Positions 9,641 through 22,129 of a stretch of DNA of 64,000 bases are shown here, piece after piece. This DNA is from Azadirachta indica (taxonomy: Eukaryota; Streptophyta; Magnoliopsida; Sapindales; Meliaceae). The position numbers were made by a program, and so were the translations under genes. Under the pieces are notes generated by a model, which made no database searches, was not told the DNA's origin, and was given only the letters and a program-made list of their open reading frames with translations. The DNA lies in contig CM040444.1 of assembly GCA_022749755.1 (NCBI GenBank), positions 6,575,009 through 6,639,008 of the forward strand, in the 5' to 3' direction. The stretch's first letter is position 1. Each line of letters opens with the position of its first letter.

Positions 9641-11970
9641 TATGACCTTGTAGATTGTCATTGCCTGCTGTCTAGTCTGCTGCTGATTCAAACAAATAAT
9701 CATGCTATATAACAACTTTTACAAATTATAAATGTAATAAATATTGACGAATGGAATTAATTTTCAAATAAGTGGAGAATCTTTGCTTTCACATAACTCG
9801 TTGGATTATACAGAATATAATTCAATGGCTAAAGTTTAGTATAAGCATATTACAGACACTTTCTTATTGAACAAGATGGCCTAGACGTAATCAGTCTTGT
9901 CTTTTTCTCTTCTATGCACTAAGTTATTGAACTTTCTTGAAGGTCTAGTGACTTATATAGATTCCTATGTTTTTATTTTCAATGCTTTTCACAACAAGAA
10001 TTCAGAAAGTATTATTCTAAAATCTTGAAATTTGAAAAATAGTAAATTTTAAAATGTAAATGAAATTGGATTGTCACGAAGGAAAATTTTGAGTTTTTGA
10101 TACAAATACATATGAATATGAAAGAACCCAGTCAGATGCAGGCCTTGCAGTAGAGGCCTACCAGCCTTGTTTGCATGATCTTATTCGGACCCATATTTGT
10201 TTATGCTGTGCACTTTAATTAGTCTCTTTAGTGGGATGCACTTTAATTATTACCTTTGACTCTTCTATTCCTCCTCTTTCTAAGCCAAAGAAAAGAACTA
10301 GATAGTAAGAGAAGTATAATTGCTGAAACATTACTTGTGATTGCAATCCATGTTCTGCCATCCTTCTTTCTCTTCTTTCCCGAATCTAAAATAAAAGGGC
10401 AAGTTGTAAAACTAATATAATTGGGATATTATTCATTGAGTGTTAGTTATGAGGAAGACATCAGCCATATAATTGAATAATTTAAAATCTATTTTACTGT
10501 AAAAGAGATGCATTTAGTAGAGATAACATATGTTCTCAGGATAATCTAATTTGGTCATTATTTGAATTGTTTTATTAAACTTGTGATTAGTTGTGAATAA
10601 TACATTGTAATTATATATATATAATTTTAATTAATCTGAAAAGAAAGGGATTTTATTATTCACATACATACAATGTTCATAAAAAAAAATTTAAATAATG
10701 ACAAATTTAACTATAATAAAAATATATTTAAAGTTCAGATGGTGTGTCTTTTAACTGGCAATATTTTGATAGAATAAAATAATTAATTGTCAGGTATAAT
10801 GGTAATTAGTTTGTAAATATTAGGTTAATATATGTTAAATACTTTAAAATTGTGGTTTCAAAATTAAAGGGCAGTACACAAAATTTCAAAAGTGTATTGA
10901 AAGAGAAATCTACTCAATGTATGTTGCAGATTTTAATTAGAATTGTGTTTGGATTAATTTCGAAAGGGCCCTGCTGGATTTTCAATAGCAATAAAGCTTT
11001 TATCTTTAACATTTTCTAACTAAATCTGCAAAGGGTTATTATCATTCACAGCTTTGCAAGAGAAGAAGTACAGCTTTGCAAGGGGGTATGTTAAATTGAA
11101 GAAGTACAGCTTCATGACCTATAGCTTCAGTACAATGTAATAAAAGTAAAAAGTCTAAGAGATCGATTCCTTCTCACACACCAACTTCGGAAGGAGATTT
11201 TTTATTTTAGTTTGTATTTAATGTGTACTGGATTTAAGGTGTGCTTATAAATAATAATATAAAATAAAATATATCTTAGAGAAAAAAATTATATAATTGA
11301 TGAAATAAAAAAAAAATCATTTTTGTGTAAACTTGTTAAGGGGTGAGTAGAAATCACCTAGTGGATATGGTGACAATGATTAACATATATAATTTAGTCA
11401 AAAAATAAAGGTGGATGAAAAATAAAACCTTGAATTAATTTGGATGGAACTTATTCAGGGATCCACTGAATATAAAAAATATTTCATTGATTAATGTTAT
11501 ATAAGCAATGAGAGCTTTTCAATTCAGTAATGTGTATTAAGCGAAGCTCTCTAATTAGTACTCACTGCTTGCTTATCTAATTATATAATATAGATTATAC
11601 ATAATTCATTAACCTCAAAGCTATCTTGTGGAACCGTAGCAGTAGCATGTATATATATTGTCAATTTCCAATTAAGATCAGGTTAGAAACATTTCTAACA
11701 TAAGGTTGTAGTGCAAAGCAGATTATCTGATTATTTGTTCATTATGTGATTATAAAAATATTTATTGTGTTTGTTATAATTCTTATTATTTATTTTGAAC
11801 ATTTATGCATTTTCTAAATCTAAAAGGATATACATGGATTAAACTTATTCTTATTACTTACTTCCACTTCAGAAAAGGTGCAAAAGGAATGCTGAAAATA
11901 TGAGTAAACTTTCATTCAATCACCAAGATAAATCAAAGCCTTTTCATGCCCATCACACACAGAGTTCTCA
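9641..11970. other. Unique AT-rich DNA not shared with unit II
   Basis: This stretch has no counterpart in unit II and begins the 13.2 kb block that replaces about 580 bp of unit II (50691-51270). Apart from the single exon at 10254-10385 I see no coding signal; the rest is AT-rich DNA without recognisable repeats. Confidence 0.5.
10254..10385 (-). pseudogene. Possible isolated transmembrane exon of a receptor-like kinase
   Basis: A 132 nt open stretch on the minus strand is bounded by a good acceptor (TTTTATTTTAG) and donor (AAAG/GTAATAATT). It is 44 codons exactly. It encodes a basic, Lys-rich juxtamembrane part, a hydrophobic span (VSAIILLLLSSSFLWL) and a stop-transfer run RKRRNRRVK. This is the pattern of the transmembrane exon of plant receptor-like kinases (lectin or cysteine-rich type). 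I find no kinase or extracellular exon on either side, so if real it is a relic. A chance open frame cannot be excluded. Confidence 0.35.
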
Positions 11971-12420
11971 CACTACAAGAAAGCTTGCATATGGTAGCAT
12001 CTAAAAAATGCTACCATATGTCATTGGTAGCATTTTGGCCTCTGCTATGTTAGCCAATGTAACTAAAAGTTTATACTTTTTATAGCATCAATTGGATGTT
12101 ACAATAATGAATTAATAGCATGTAGGAAAAGCTACCTAATCATCTCTAATTGCATTGCATAAATGCTATTATTGGACTATAAGTAACATTTATAAAATGC
12201 TACCAAATACAAAGTATAACATGCAAAAAAATGCTATTATTAGAATTTCAGTAGCAATTTAGAATGCTACTATCCAATCTTTTGTAACCTTTAAAAAATG
12301 CTAGTATTGTATAATAGTAGCATTTTATAAATACTAACATATTCTTATAAAATCTATTAGCATATATGCTATTACAAAATGCTACTAAAATATTATCTTA
12401 CTATTGTAGCATTCTTTTAA
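11971..12420. repeat. Left terminal and subterminal repeats of the CACTA element
   Basis: After the CACTACAAGAAA terminus come a dozen or more short direct and inverted copies of a TGCTAC motif (as GTAGCAT and ATGCTAC). The first pair forms a hairpin around 11991-12019 (ATGGTAGCAT ... ATGCTACCAT). In this superfamily such repeats are binding sites for the TnpA protein. Confidence 0.85.
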
Positions 12421-13164
12421 AAGTTATGAATATTCATATATTTTTCTTTTAATTTATAATTTTCTTCAAAGCTATCTATTTATGTAAATATCAAATATAA
12501 AATAATGTCAAATAATCCCAAATTCAAATCATTCCATTTGAAATTATATATATATATATGTACAAACATTTATATACATATACATCGTCAATTGTATCAC
12601 ATAATACAATAAGAAATTTTCAAGTATACAAAAAAGATTACACAAAAAGATGAGTATGTATTCAAATATACAAAAGGTTAAGTATAGAATTAATCCAAGT
12701 AGACAAAAAACACATAAAAATGCTAAGTATGATTTTCTTGTACTTGCATATATAAATATGTTTTTTCCATACTTGAATATATCATGTCTTCAATTTGATT
12801 ATATTCACTTTTTTAACCAAGTATTTTGCTCTCCAAAACTTGTATTATCAATGCAAAACAAATATGATTATAATATAACTTAGTGGAACCAACTATTAAA
12901 GCAAAAACTGTAAATTTATATAATTAATAGATGAAAACATAACTTCTTAAATCAAATAAATACAATTTTAGAGATTTTACCTTAACTTTAAAAATAATAT
13001 TACAATGGAGTTAATTTGAATATTCGTATCATGAACATATGGTGAAGCTAATTATACGACTCTATAGAAAAACATATGAAATTATTTTCCTAGAACTTTA
13101 AACAAAAATTTACTCTATTTATGATAATAAATGCATCAAATTCATAGAAATTACCTAATTAGAT
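12421..13164. other. CACTA interior, AT-rich, no gene seen
   Basis: An AT-rich stretch between the left subterminal repeats and the TnpA-like gene. The open frame at 12650-12883 is low-complexity and resembles no family I know. Confidence 0.5.
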
Positions 13165-15960
13165 GAACTAGAAAAGCTTATTTGCAGCAACCAAAATCAT
13201 TTTGTCAGCAGGCCAAGCAACTGTACTTCCAACAGCTTTTTCAATAATAGACATAAAAGGTGTTACCCTCCACAAATACTTTTCACCTTGCTTTGCTTTA
13301 TCTATCTAAACCCTTGTACTAATAGGTCCAATACGAATGTGATGAACAACTACTTTTGGATCACTTGAAGACCAACACCCCTCAGCCACTACTACTCCAG
13401 ACCCTTCCCAATCAAGCAACTTACACTTCGTAATATTTGGCAAAGCATTCAAGCTCTTCAACAACATGGCGAGAATGATTTTAAACCAAAAGGAATAAAA
13501 ACAAATCAATGAGCATTAACATTTAATTTTATGTTAATCTTTCTAAGAAAATTCAAATATAAATAATATTCTTATCGATAAAGAAGTAAAAGATAAATGT
13601 GGTGGATAGATAAGTGTTTCACTATCTTGACTTTGACTTTAAAATGAAAATTTAAAATGTCGTAATCAAAATATTATAATTGTATAAAAGTGAATAAATC
13701 ATAAGCAAACTTGCCTTGTGCTTTTTTAGCTTCTCGATTAGACTCCACATTTCTGCCATTTCCTTCTTCATTTCATCATGCTCTTGCTTCATTTGAGTAT
13801 TTTCTATCTTAATTTCATCGTGTTCTTGTTGCAATTTAGCTATAATGCTATCTTTCTGTGATAATATAGCTAACTTTGAAATTGTAACTCTTTTTTCTAC
13901 TACTCTCAAATAAGAATTATCATGATCAATTACTTGTGAGAGAGCATTTTCTCTCAAATTTGTTGCAGAAGATACTGATAAATCATTTTCAATTTCTTTT
14001 AATTTATCCTACAATTAAAAAAAGTTATAACCATTAAAAAAATGTTAGAAAAACAACATTTTTCAGTATATGAAAGAAAAGAAAATGCATTGTCCTTGCA
14101 ACAATTTTAGCAGCTATTGAGGTCATTGGTTGACCATTTTTCTTTGTACGTGCTCAAACCCAAACATCAACTCTAGACACCTTTGATTTTCCGCTAGTTT
14201 TCTTTTACAAGAAAAAACAAGAAAGATATATCATGAAAACTATTTTATTCGCATTTTACGCTCCTAGAAAGAGGAAATTTCCTTTGAAAAAGATCTAACA
14301 TATATAATAAAATTGTATTTTCATAAGGTAGTTAGATTTGTTACATCCAACATACAAAAATAATGAACGTAGATGAGCTACACTTTACATCAAATTCATT
14401 AATATTTAACTTTTGTAGTCAAGGATAATTTGGAAAGTACTTTAGAATAATCTAAAAAAAAGGAAAAAAAAACTTAGTATTTCACGAGTTGAGATATGTA
14501 ACAATAATTCTACTTTTATCAAGAAAAGTATGATATCCACAAAACATCTCTGGATCAAATATTTGTACTTAACTTAAAATTAACTTAGACAACTTGTGTT
14601 TACCATACAATAAGAGCATATAGAAAACACACAAACTACAACTTACTTGTCATAAACGACTTAATATTTTCATAAACAAGCAAATCACTTTAAAAGTTCA
14701 GTAGCTTAATTTATGTCATTAACTAAGATTGTTAGATCAAATTTAATTTCTAAAAAAATAAAGCAACAATCAATGCACAAGTTTAAGATTCTAAGAAATA
14801 TATTTAATTATCATATCCTCGGTCACCCAAGCAATTCCTTTACGACCTATTGTGTGTGGGATTTGTTTCTTCCTTATCTTTTTAAATCCTTCACTTTTTA
14901 CCTAAAACAATGTATCAAATGCTTTATTCATATAAAATAAATTGATCATTCTTATATTATCACATAGTAATGCACTACTTTAAACTTGTCACTTGTTTTC
15001 TCTTTCACAAAGCATTTCCATTTACTTATTGACTTGATGTTATTAGGTCTCAACCTCATTTTTTCTTCTTCATTTTCGGCCTTTAATAATTTTTGAACTA
15101 GTCTTGATTTTAAGGCCTTCCAAAGCTTGCCCATCGCATGCAATCCATAAGCTTTCTACCATTCTTCATTTAATTGGTGTCTTTTCTGTAATATATATTC
15201 ATATAAATAGAATAATTATTAATTTTTCTATCCAATAGCCATCTAGAAAAACTTAAGCATTTATAAAATAAACATTCATATCCAAAGGAAGCTTCTTCCA
15301 ATCTAAAATTTTATATGGTATAAACTCTTTTACTATAGGCCCTAAAAAAGAAGAAAGTGTGACTGATCCACCACCAATTGGTTGACTAAGGTTATTAAAT
15401 TAGACCTCTATTTTACTTTCACCATCTACAGCAATGGTCTTCAATTTAGTAAGACCTTTTTTCTTTTTTGTGCTTAGGGTAACAAGTGTATGTATACCTT
15501 TCTTATGAACCTTATTTATGGCAATTAATCTATTTCAAAAACAAATGGTTAAAAATAACAAAAAGATCCATAAAAAACACAACAAAATAATAGCAATGAG
15601 TGAATTCTTTATTGGAATCATTAATGAAAAAGTTTCAAACATATTTAATATGAATTTTACCAAACTTTCTTTATTAAGTATATGTAATAATCTGTCACAT
15701 TAACTTAAGAAAAAAGAAAAATGATCGAACCTAAATAGTAAGCAAAACTTACAAAAATAAAGTCATAGAAAAGCATAAATAACAATATATGTTGTAACAT
15801 AACATAGAGCAAAAATTTTGCACAAAGCTACCAACAATGAATATAACATCAACTTACTAATACTTTCTTTATTTGCTTCTTAATATCTTCTATCAAAGTT
15901 GTTAAACTAACAATGCCATTGCCAACTTTGATCTTTTTTGCACCTGTATGATAATAAAAA
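13165..15960 (-). pseudogene. CACTA second gene, TnpA-like (plant En/Spm transposase family), broken
   Basis: Reading down the minus strand: a block at about 15950-15850 (KIKVGNGIVSLTTLIEDIKK); a block at 15143-14952 with WKALKSRLVQKLLKAENEEE and the W/W-type pattern of Transposase_24-like proteins; a coiled-coil region at 13957-13700 (IIAKLQQEHDEIKIENTQMK and on); and a C-terminal domain at 13480-13170 with LLDWEGSGVVVAEGCWSS, then KVVVHHIRIGPISTRV and SIIEKAVGSTVAWPADK. That last region is characteristic of plant En/Spm TnpA-like proteins. Introns and degeneration split it; I did not assemble a single frame. In En/Spm this protein binds the subterminal repeats and brings the ends together. 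Confidence 0.7.
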
Positions 15961-16269
15961 CACTAATTTTTTTTTTAAATTAATAGCTTGTAATATAGAT
16001 TTAAAAACTAAACAAACAAAATTATTGTTGAACTACGCTACCAATGAAGAAAAAGAAAAAGTTAAATTAACATTCTTCAAAAGTTAAATGACAAAATTAA
16101 TCACTACTTATTTAACAAATAAAATAAAGTACCAAGTAGTAAATAAAAATGCATAAATAATAATAAAAGGACAAAATTAAACATAAAATTATAGTATCAT
16201 AAGCATGAAAACATTGAAACAACATAAGACAACAGATAAGCATAAAATTACCACCAAAAGACAAAAAAA

Positions 16270-19200
16270 TGCACAAGTTACACTAATATGTCCTCACAAT
16301 CCTTTCTAACATATGTCTCTTCTCCATTATTATCAATATTCATATCTGACATTGATATATGTTTCAGCCGACAAGTTGTATCAATATTCTCATCATACAT
16401 TTCCAACTCATAATATCCGCTTGGAGGTGCCTTTTACATGACATACTAATTGGATGAATCATTTTCTCTTAAATAGAATACTTGTTTCGGCTGTGAAGCA
16501 AGAATAAATGGTTCTCTCTCATATTGATTTTGAACTTGGTGTAGATTAACAAGTGTAAAACCATCTTTAACCTTAACACCATGACCTACATTTGCCCAAT
16601 CACATTTGAATATTGAAAACCTGAAAATTATGGTAATCTAATAAAATTATCTCTCTTATCACACCATAATATGCAATAACATCAACAACTTGTCTTTAGC
16701 ACTCGCTCTACATATGGTTGCTGCTTCAATTGAAACACCACTATTTTGTGTTGACTTTTCAAGTTGTCTTGTATGGAAATGTTGGCGATTGATAATATAC
16801 CCATCATAACTCATGGCATTTTTTCTAGGACCATATGCAAGCCATCTTAGTATATCCAAGTCAATACTTGTATCAATTTGGTCCAAATTCTATAAGGAAT
16901 AAAAAGAAAAACTAAGATTACATTATATAGTTCCTAGCCTTTTATAAACAATTAGAGATCATGTAACGTGTTACCTTTTCCTTCAACCATGTTGAGAATT
17001 TCCCTGCATGTCTCTTCTAAAGTAAACTCTTATTTTTTTCTAAATCTTTATTTGATTTCTTTAACTCCTCCAAATGCATCGTAATTGAAAAATAAATAAA
17101 TAAACAAAGGTGTAATTCAAAATCACAAAAAAATTAGAATGTAAATTGAATTACTTACTCTAAGTATGGTTCTACAATAGCTGTATTGTAATAGCACATA
17201 ACGATATGCACTTTCCAACGTTTCATTACTCAAAGTAATGGATTTTCCCTTAGAATTGGTTGACCTTCCAAAATAACATCATTAGGGAAATCTTCATTGC
17301 AACATTCTTTATAATTAAATGTAGTAGTTTGATAAAAAAAACTACTACAAAATGTTATGTATTCTTCAGCAAGATAACATTTTGCAATACAACCTTCCAG
17401 TCTTGCACAATTTCTAACATATTCTTTGAGGACCTTCATGTATTTTAATTTGAAATAGCAATGTTATTATATTTTTAAAAAAGAAAAAAAAAGTATGAAG
17501 CAAATATGCAATATTTTACCTTTCAAAAGGAAACATCCACCAATATTGCACCGGTCCACCGAATCGTGCTTCACGTCCTAAATGAATTGGCAAATGCATT
17601 ATGATATCGAATAATGTAGGCCCAAAGAATCTCTCAAGCATAGATAAGGTTTCAGCTATGTCATCTTCAACGATTAACATATCTTCTCTATCAATAGTCC
17701 TTTGACATAGCTTGTTAAAAAATAAGCACAATCAAAATATCGCAATTCTTGGTCCTTTAGGTAGCAAACCTTTTAATGCTACAGGCAGTAGCTGCTGCAT
17801 TAAAACATGGCAATCATGTGATTTAAGACCTAAAATCTTACATTCTTTCAACACTATGCAATTTCCAATATTTGAGCTATATCCATCTAGTAATTTCATG
17901 TCAAATAACCTCTTGCAAAACATTCTTTTTTCACTTTTGGACAAAATGTGTACAGTTGCAGGAAGACATATTTTACCCCTTTGATCTCTTGGATGCAATT
18001 CGTGCCGAATTCCCATATCTTCTAAATCCTTGCGGGCGTTTATTCCATCTATTGTTTTTCCATTGATGGTTAATAATGTGCCAATAATATTCTCACAAAT
18101 ATTTTTTTCTATTTGCATGACATCCAAATTGTGTCGCAATGGCAAATCTTGTTACATATTCAATCAGGTTAGGAAATTTATTGCAATATAATAAGGAATA
18201 AGAATTAAGTTTTAAATAAATATATACTTAATACTATAAGAAATAAGTTAAAAATAAATATATATTTAACACCGCATACCTTCCTATATGGTAAATCAAA
18301 AAATTCGAACGCTTTGTTCAAGCTTGATTAGTTTCACTACATTTCTTTCATTTTCTTTTATCATATTTTCCCTAATCATTCTCAAAATCTTTTAAAGCAT
18401 GTAAAATTCTAGTGCCAATCTTGACCCTAGGACATGTTGTTCCCTTTTGCACATTTCCATCAAACCATGATTTTCTTTTTCGAAAAGGATGAGACATTGG
18501 TAGAAAATATCTATGGCCCTTGTATACAAACTTTCTACTAAATTTTAACCACTGAGAGGATGTATCATCACTGCATATTGGATATGCTAATTTATCCTTT
18601 GTCCTATATCCAGAAATATTTACATAAGCTGGAAAATCACGTATTGTCCTCATCAAAATGGCTCTCAAATTGAAAGTTGCTTTCGTGTATACATCGAAAA
18701 CATTAACTCCATTCTCCCATAACTCTTTTAGATCATCTATCAATGGTTTTAAATACACGTCAATGTCATTACCTAGTTGCTTAGGCCCTGGAATCAATAA
18801 AGTCAACATAATATTTTCCCTTTTCATGCATAACCATGGTGGTAAGTTATATGTAACAAGCATCACAGGCCAACAACTATATGCAATGCTCAAATTAGAG
18901 AATGGATTGAATCCATCAGTTGCAAGTCCAAGTCTAAGATTCTTAGGATCTTCTAAGAATAATGGCCATTTATCGTTAACTAAGTCCCGAGCCAAAGAAT
19001 CTACTAGGTGCCGTAACTTGCCATCTTCACTTTTATGGGTAAAGTGCAACCTTAAGTCTTCAGCAACTTTTTGGGATCTAAACATCTGTCTAAACCTAGG
19101 TATGTTAGGAAAGTATCTCAGAAACTTTTGCTGGAAACCCTTTTTTAATTTTCTTTGAGTGTTTGTCTACCTTCCATCTTGACAAACCACACTTCAAACA

Positions 19201-19835
19201 ATTATCCATTCCCTCTTTCTCACTCCTAAACAAGCAACAATCATTCACACAAGCATGGATTTTTTCATACCCTAAATCAAATGTCTTCAAAAATTTCCTC
19301 ACTGAGTAAACTGATTTTAGGATTACGTTATCCATAGGCAACATATCATGCAAAATCTCCAAAATTCCATCAAAGCTTTTATTTGACCATCTATTTACAA
19401 CTTTATGTTTTATAAAGCTACAATAGATGACAATTTTGTATATTTGCTACAACCTGGATACAAAGGAGTTTCTGCCTCTTCTTGTAGTGTACTAAAATCA
19501 TCATCCTTTCTTTCCTTTAAAGGTATAACATCTTCAATGTCCATATACCCAACTACAAATAAGTTACATACATCTGACATATTCACTACTTCAATTACTT
19601 TATCTCTTATCATTTTTTCTACATGATGAAAGTAATTTGTGTATGTGAGATCCATTCCCCTGATGATCAAGTGCTCATAACTGTCTCCACATCATTATGA
19701 CTCAAATTCCGATGGTCTTTACAAGAACACAAAATCTTTTTAGATTCCTTATATTATTTTCAGCCATCTTAACAAAATTCCATGCAACTTTCATATACTC
19801 ATCAGTAGCTCTATCAAATCAAATGTAAAATGTAT
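16270..19835 (-). pseudogene. CACTA transposase (Tnp2/TnpD type), broken
   Basis: Domains in order on the minus strand: a transposase-associated N-terminal domain (about 19835-19620; VAWNFVKMAENNIRNLKR near 19790, MIIRGMDLTYTNYFHHVEK at 19670); a zinc-rich linker (19362-19105, CVNDCCLFRSEKEGMDNCLK); the Tnp2/Transposase_21 core (19085-17732; LGLATDGFNPFSNLSIAYSC, LPPWLCMKRENIMLTLLIPG); DUF4218 (17731-17230; MLERFFGPTLFDIIMHLPIH); and DUF4216 (about 16620-16280; NVGHGVKVKDGFTLVN, EPFILASQPKQVFYL). This is the standard layout of plant CACTA transposases. Several frame breaks separate the blocks, some of which may be introns, and at least the 16,4xx and 19,7xx regions have in-frame stops. It catalysed cut-and-paste transposition when intact. 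Confidence 0.85.
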
Positions 19836-20769
19836 GTCAATATTATAATTTTAAAATAGAGTACATCATGCTAAAATCTTATTTTTACCTATTAAGATGA
19901 ACCCAATCTTTATCCATGACTGTAATATATCCAAAAAAATTGTGAATTTATTTGACCTGGATACAGAGAAATTCTTTGTCTCCTCTAATAATTTACTAAA
20001 ATGACAAGCAAATAATAACATCGAATAGAAAAAATTGTAGAAATTAACCAAAAAAATACATAATTCAAGAAAATTTTTAAAAAAAAAGAGAAATTTTACA
20101 TAAATATAACAAGTGAATGAGTAATAGTCTATATGTTCACAATATTTCTCAATTTCCTTACATTACAAGACAACTCAAAGAACTAGACAATACAAATTTT
20201 GTGATTAAAATATAAATTACTAAAAATCAAGTTATAATAAAAACATAAAAAATAAAAATCTAACAAAACAAAAACTTGCCAAAGAAAGTGAACATTGATG
20301 GAAATATAAGTTTCACGCTTTTTGTAAGAAGAAATATGGCCTTGATTTTTTAATTAATTATGTTTTATTGTCAAAAGAGAGCAAAGAGAATAAAAGGAGA
20401 ATGAAAGAGAAGAAAGAGAACGGATGAGAATGAAGAAGAAGAAGAAGCTAATGGAAAGTGATTTTGTTACACTAAAAACATAAATAAATTAAGTTAAATA
20501 ACTATTAGATCCCTATATTTCAATAAAAAGAGAAAAATGAATAAGTTTTGTATTTGTTACATATAAATTCCTAATTTAAGGTTAGTTATGATTCAATAGG
20601 GGGGCCTATTTATTACAACCAGTTAAAATATATATTTTTTCCTATTTTTCAAAGCTTAAGAAGTTACTTATTATCATGCAAAAATATTTTTTGGTTCCTT
20701 ATTTTTGCCTCTAGAATTTTGTTTTGCCGCTAAAATTATACTTATTGAAGGTTTTATTTATATTATTTT

Positions 20770-21214
20770 ATTTATTTTATTTCGTAGCATCTTTTGAGTG
20801 TTATATGTGATTTAATATTTTGTAGCAGTTGCAATATGTTATTAGTTAAACATAAAATGTAATGAAACAAATATATTGCTTTCAAGTTAATTATAGCATT
20901 TTTTAAGAATTTGCTACTATAATTGATATTTTTATCAAATTAAAATTTAGTGCTTTTTGTACCTTTTATCTAGTGTTACTAAGTTTATCTTAATTTGTAG
21001 CATTTTTGAAGTGTTACAGTATTTAACATTATAGATAACATTTTAAAAAAATGCTACTAATTAAATATAAAATACAATTAAAAAATAAAATGTTACTAGT
21101 TGAGTATCTAAATGTAGCATTTGTAAGAAAATACTACCTTATATTAACATTTAGTAGCATTTTAGTAAAAAATGCTACTATGAAATGTTACTAAATATGA
21201 TATTTGTTGTAATG
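20770..21214. repeat. Right subterminal and terminal repeats of the CACTA element
   Basis: GTAGCATTTTT and ATGCTACT motifs repeat in both orientations up to the end ATATTTGTTGTAATG at 21214. They match the left array, confirming that the two ends belong to one element. The right terminus has drifted from CACTA to CATTA. Confidence 0.85.
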
Positions 21215-21309
21215 TCAACTTCTCATTGTAGTTTAAAACTTTTAGTGTAAAATTTTATAAAGAATTTGATTTAAATATTATGCTAACACATTAATTTTTT
21301 TTTTATTAT

Positions 21310-21876
21310 TATAGAGTGGCAATTTCGAAGAATGCCAAAGTTTTCCAGATCATTTTCGTGCCACACATTACAACGAAAAAAATAGGTGGATTAATTTAGA
21401 AGCACAAATGGTGCATATAAGTTTTTGCATTATTTGCTTTTTTTATTTAAATTAAATTTACTTCTAAATTATTGCATTTTTAATCTAATTTCTTTTTTAA
21501 ACAGGAAAAAATGATGGAGATACAACAATTGTCGCTTGAGGAGGGATCTCAACCAATCAGCAATGAGGAAATTTGTTGTCAAGTGTTTGGTGATCAATCA
21601 CCCTATTATCGGGGGCTTGCCAAACATAAATTAGCGCGTGATGTTGATCAAGGTTCTTCCTTCAATGCTACATGCTAATGTGGTAAGATAGAATCTGCTA
21701 AACTTGAGTTACAAAATACAAAATCTCCCTTAAAATTTACCAAAAATAGGCTATAAGTTACTAAAGATAAGCTACAGATTACTGAAAATATGCTACAAAC
21801 TTATGCAAATGAACTAAAGAATGTTAAATCTTTTTTGTCAGAGTTGACGCCAAATCGATTTCCTCCTTCATCTTAG
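21310..21876 (+). pseudogene. TnpA-like (Transposase_24-type) C-terminal exons of the second CACTA
   Basis: Two exon-like blocks separated by an AT-rich spacer (about 21420-21503). The first reads NFEECQSFPDHFRATHYNEK, then NRWINLEAQMVHI. The second reads KMMEIQQLSLEEGSQPISNE, then EICCQVFGDQSPYYRGLAKH, followed by a coiled-coil tail ending NRFPPSS with a stop near 21876. The 'EI..V.G....Y..GLG' pattern is typical of the end of plant En/Spm TnpA-like proteins. A stop interrupts the tail near 21755. Only the C-terminal part is present. Confidence 0.65.
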
Positions 21877-22129
21877 TTGTATTATTACTTTCTTTTTTTG
21901 AATCAGTAATTGTAATGACATGTGGATGGATTTATATCAATGAATTTGAAATTTGTCTACCATTTTTAATTAATCTTTATGTTCACTAATTTATTTCATT
22001 TCTATTATGATTGATAAATTAAATTTATGTACATAAAAATTATAATATCAACCTCTGGCAACAAATACTGATTAATATTATAAAAAATCATAATCACTAA
22101 TAAAAAAAGATGAGCAATGACATTTGATA

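Larger units (their letters stand above)
11971..21214 (-). mobile_element. Complete CACTA (En/Spm) DNA transposon, 9244 bp
   Basis: The left end begins CACTACAAGAAAGC and the right end, read in reverse complement, begins CATTACAACAAATATC. A perfect 3 bp target duplication, TCA, lies at 11968-11970 and 21215-21217. Both ends carry dense short TGCTAC/GTAGCA subterminal repeats, a hallmark of the superfamily. Two transposon genes lie inside, both on the minus strand in the usual order: the Tnp2-type transposase (about 19835-16270), then a TnpA-like gene (about 15960-13165). Both are broken by stops and frameshifts, so it is no longer autonomous. It is absent from unit II, so it inserted after the segmental duplication or was lost there. 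Confidence 0.9.
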
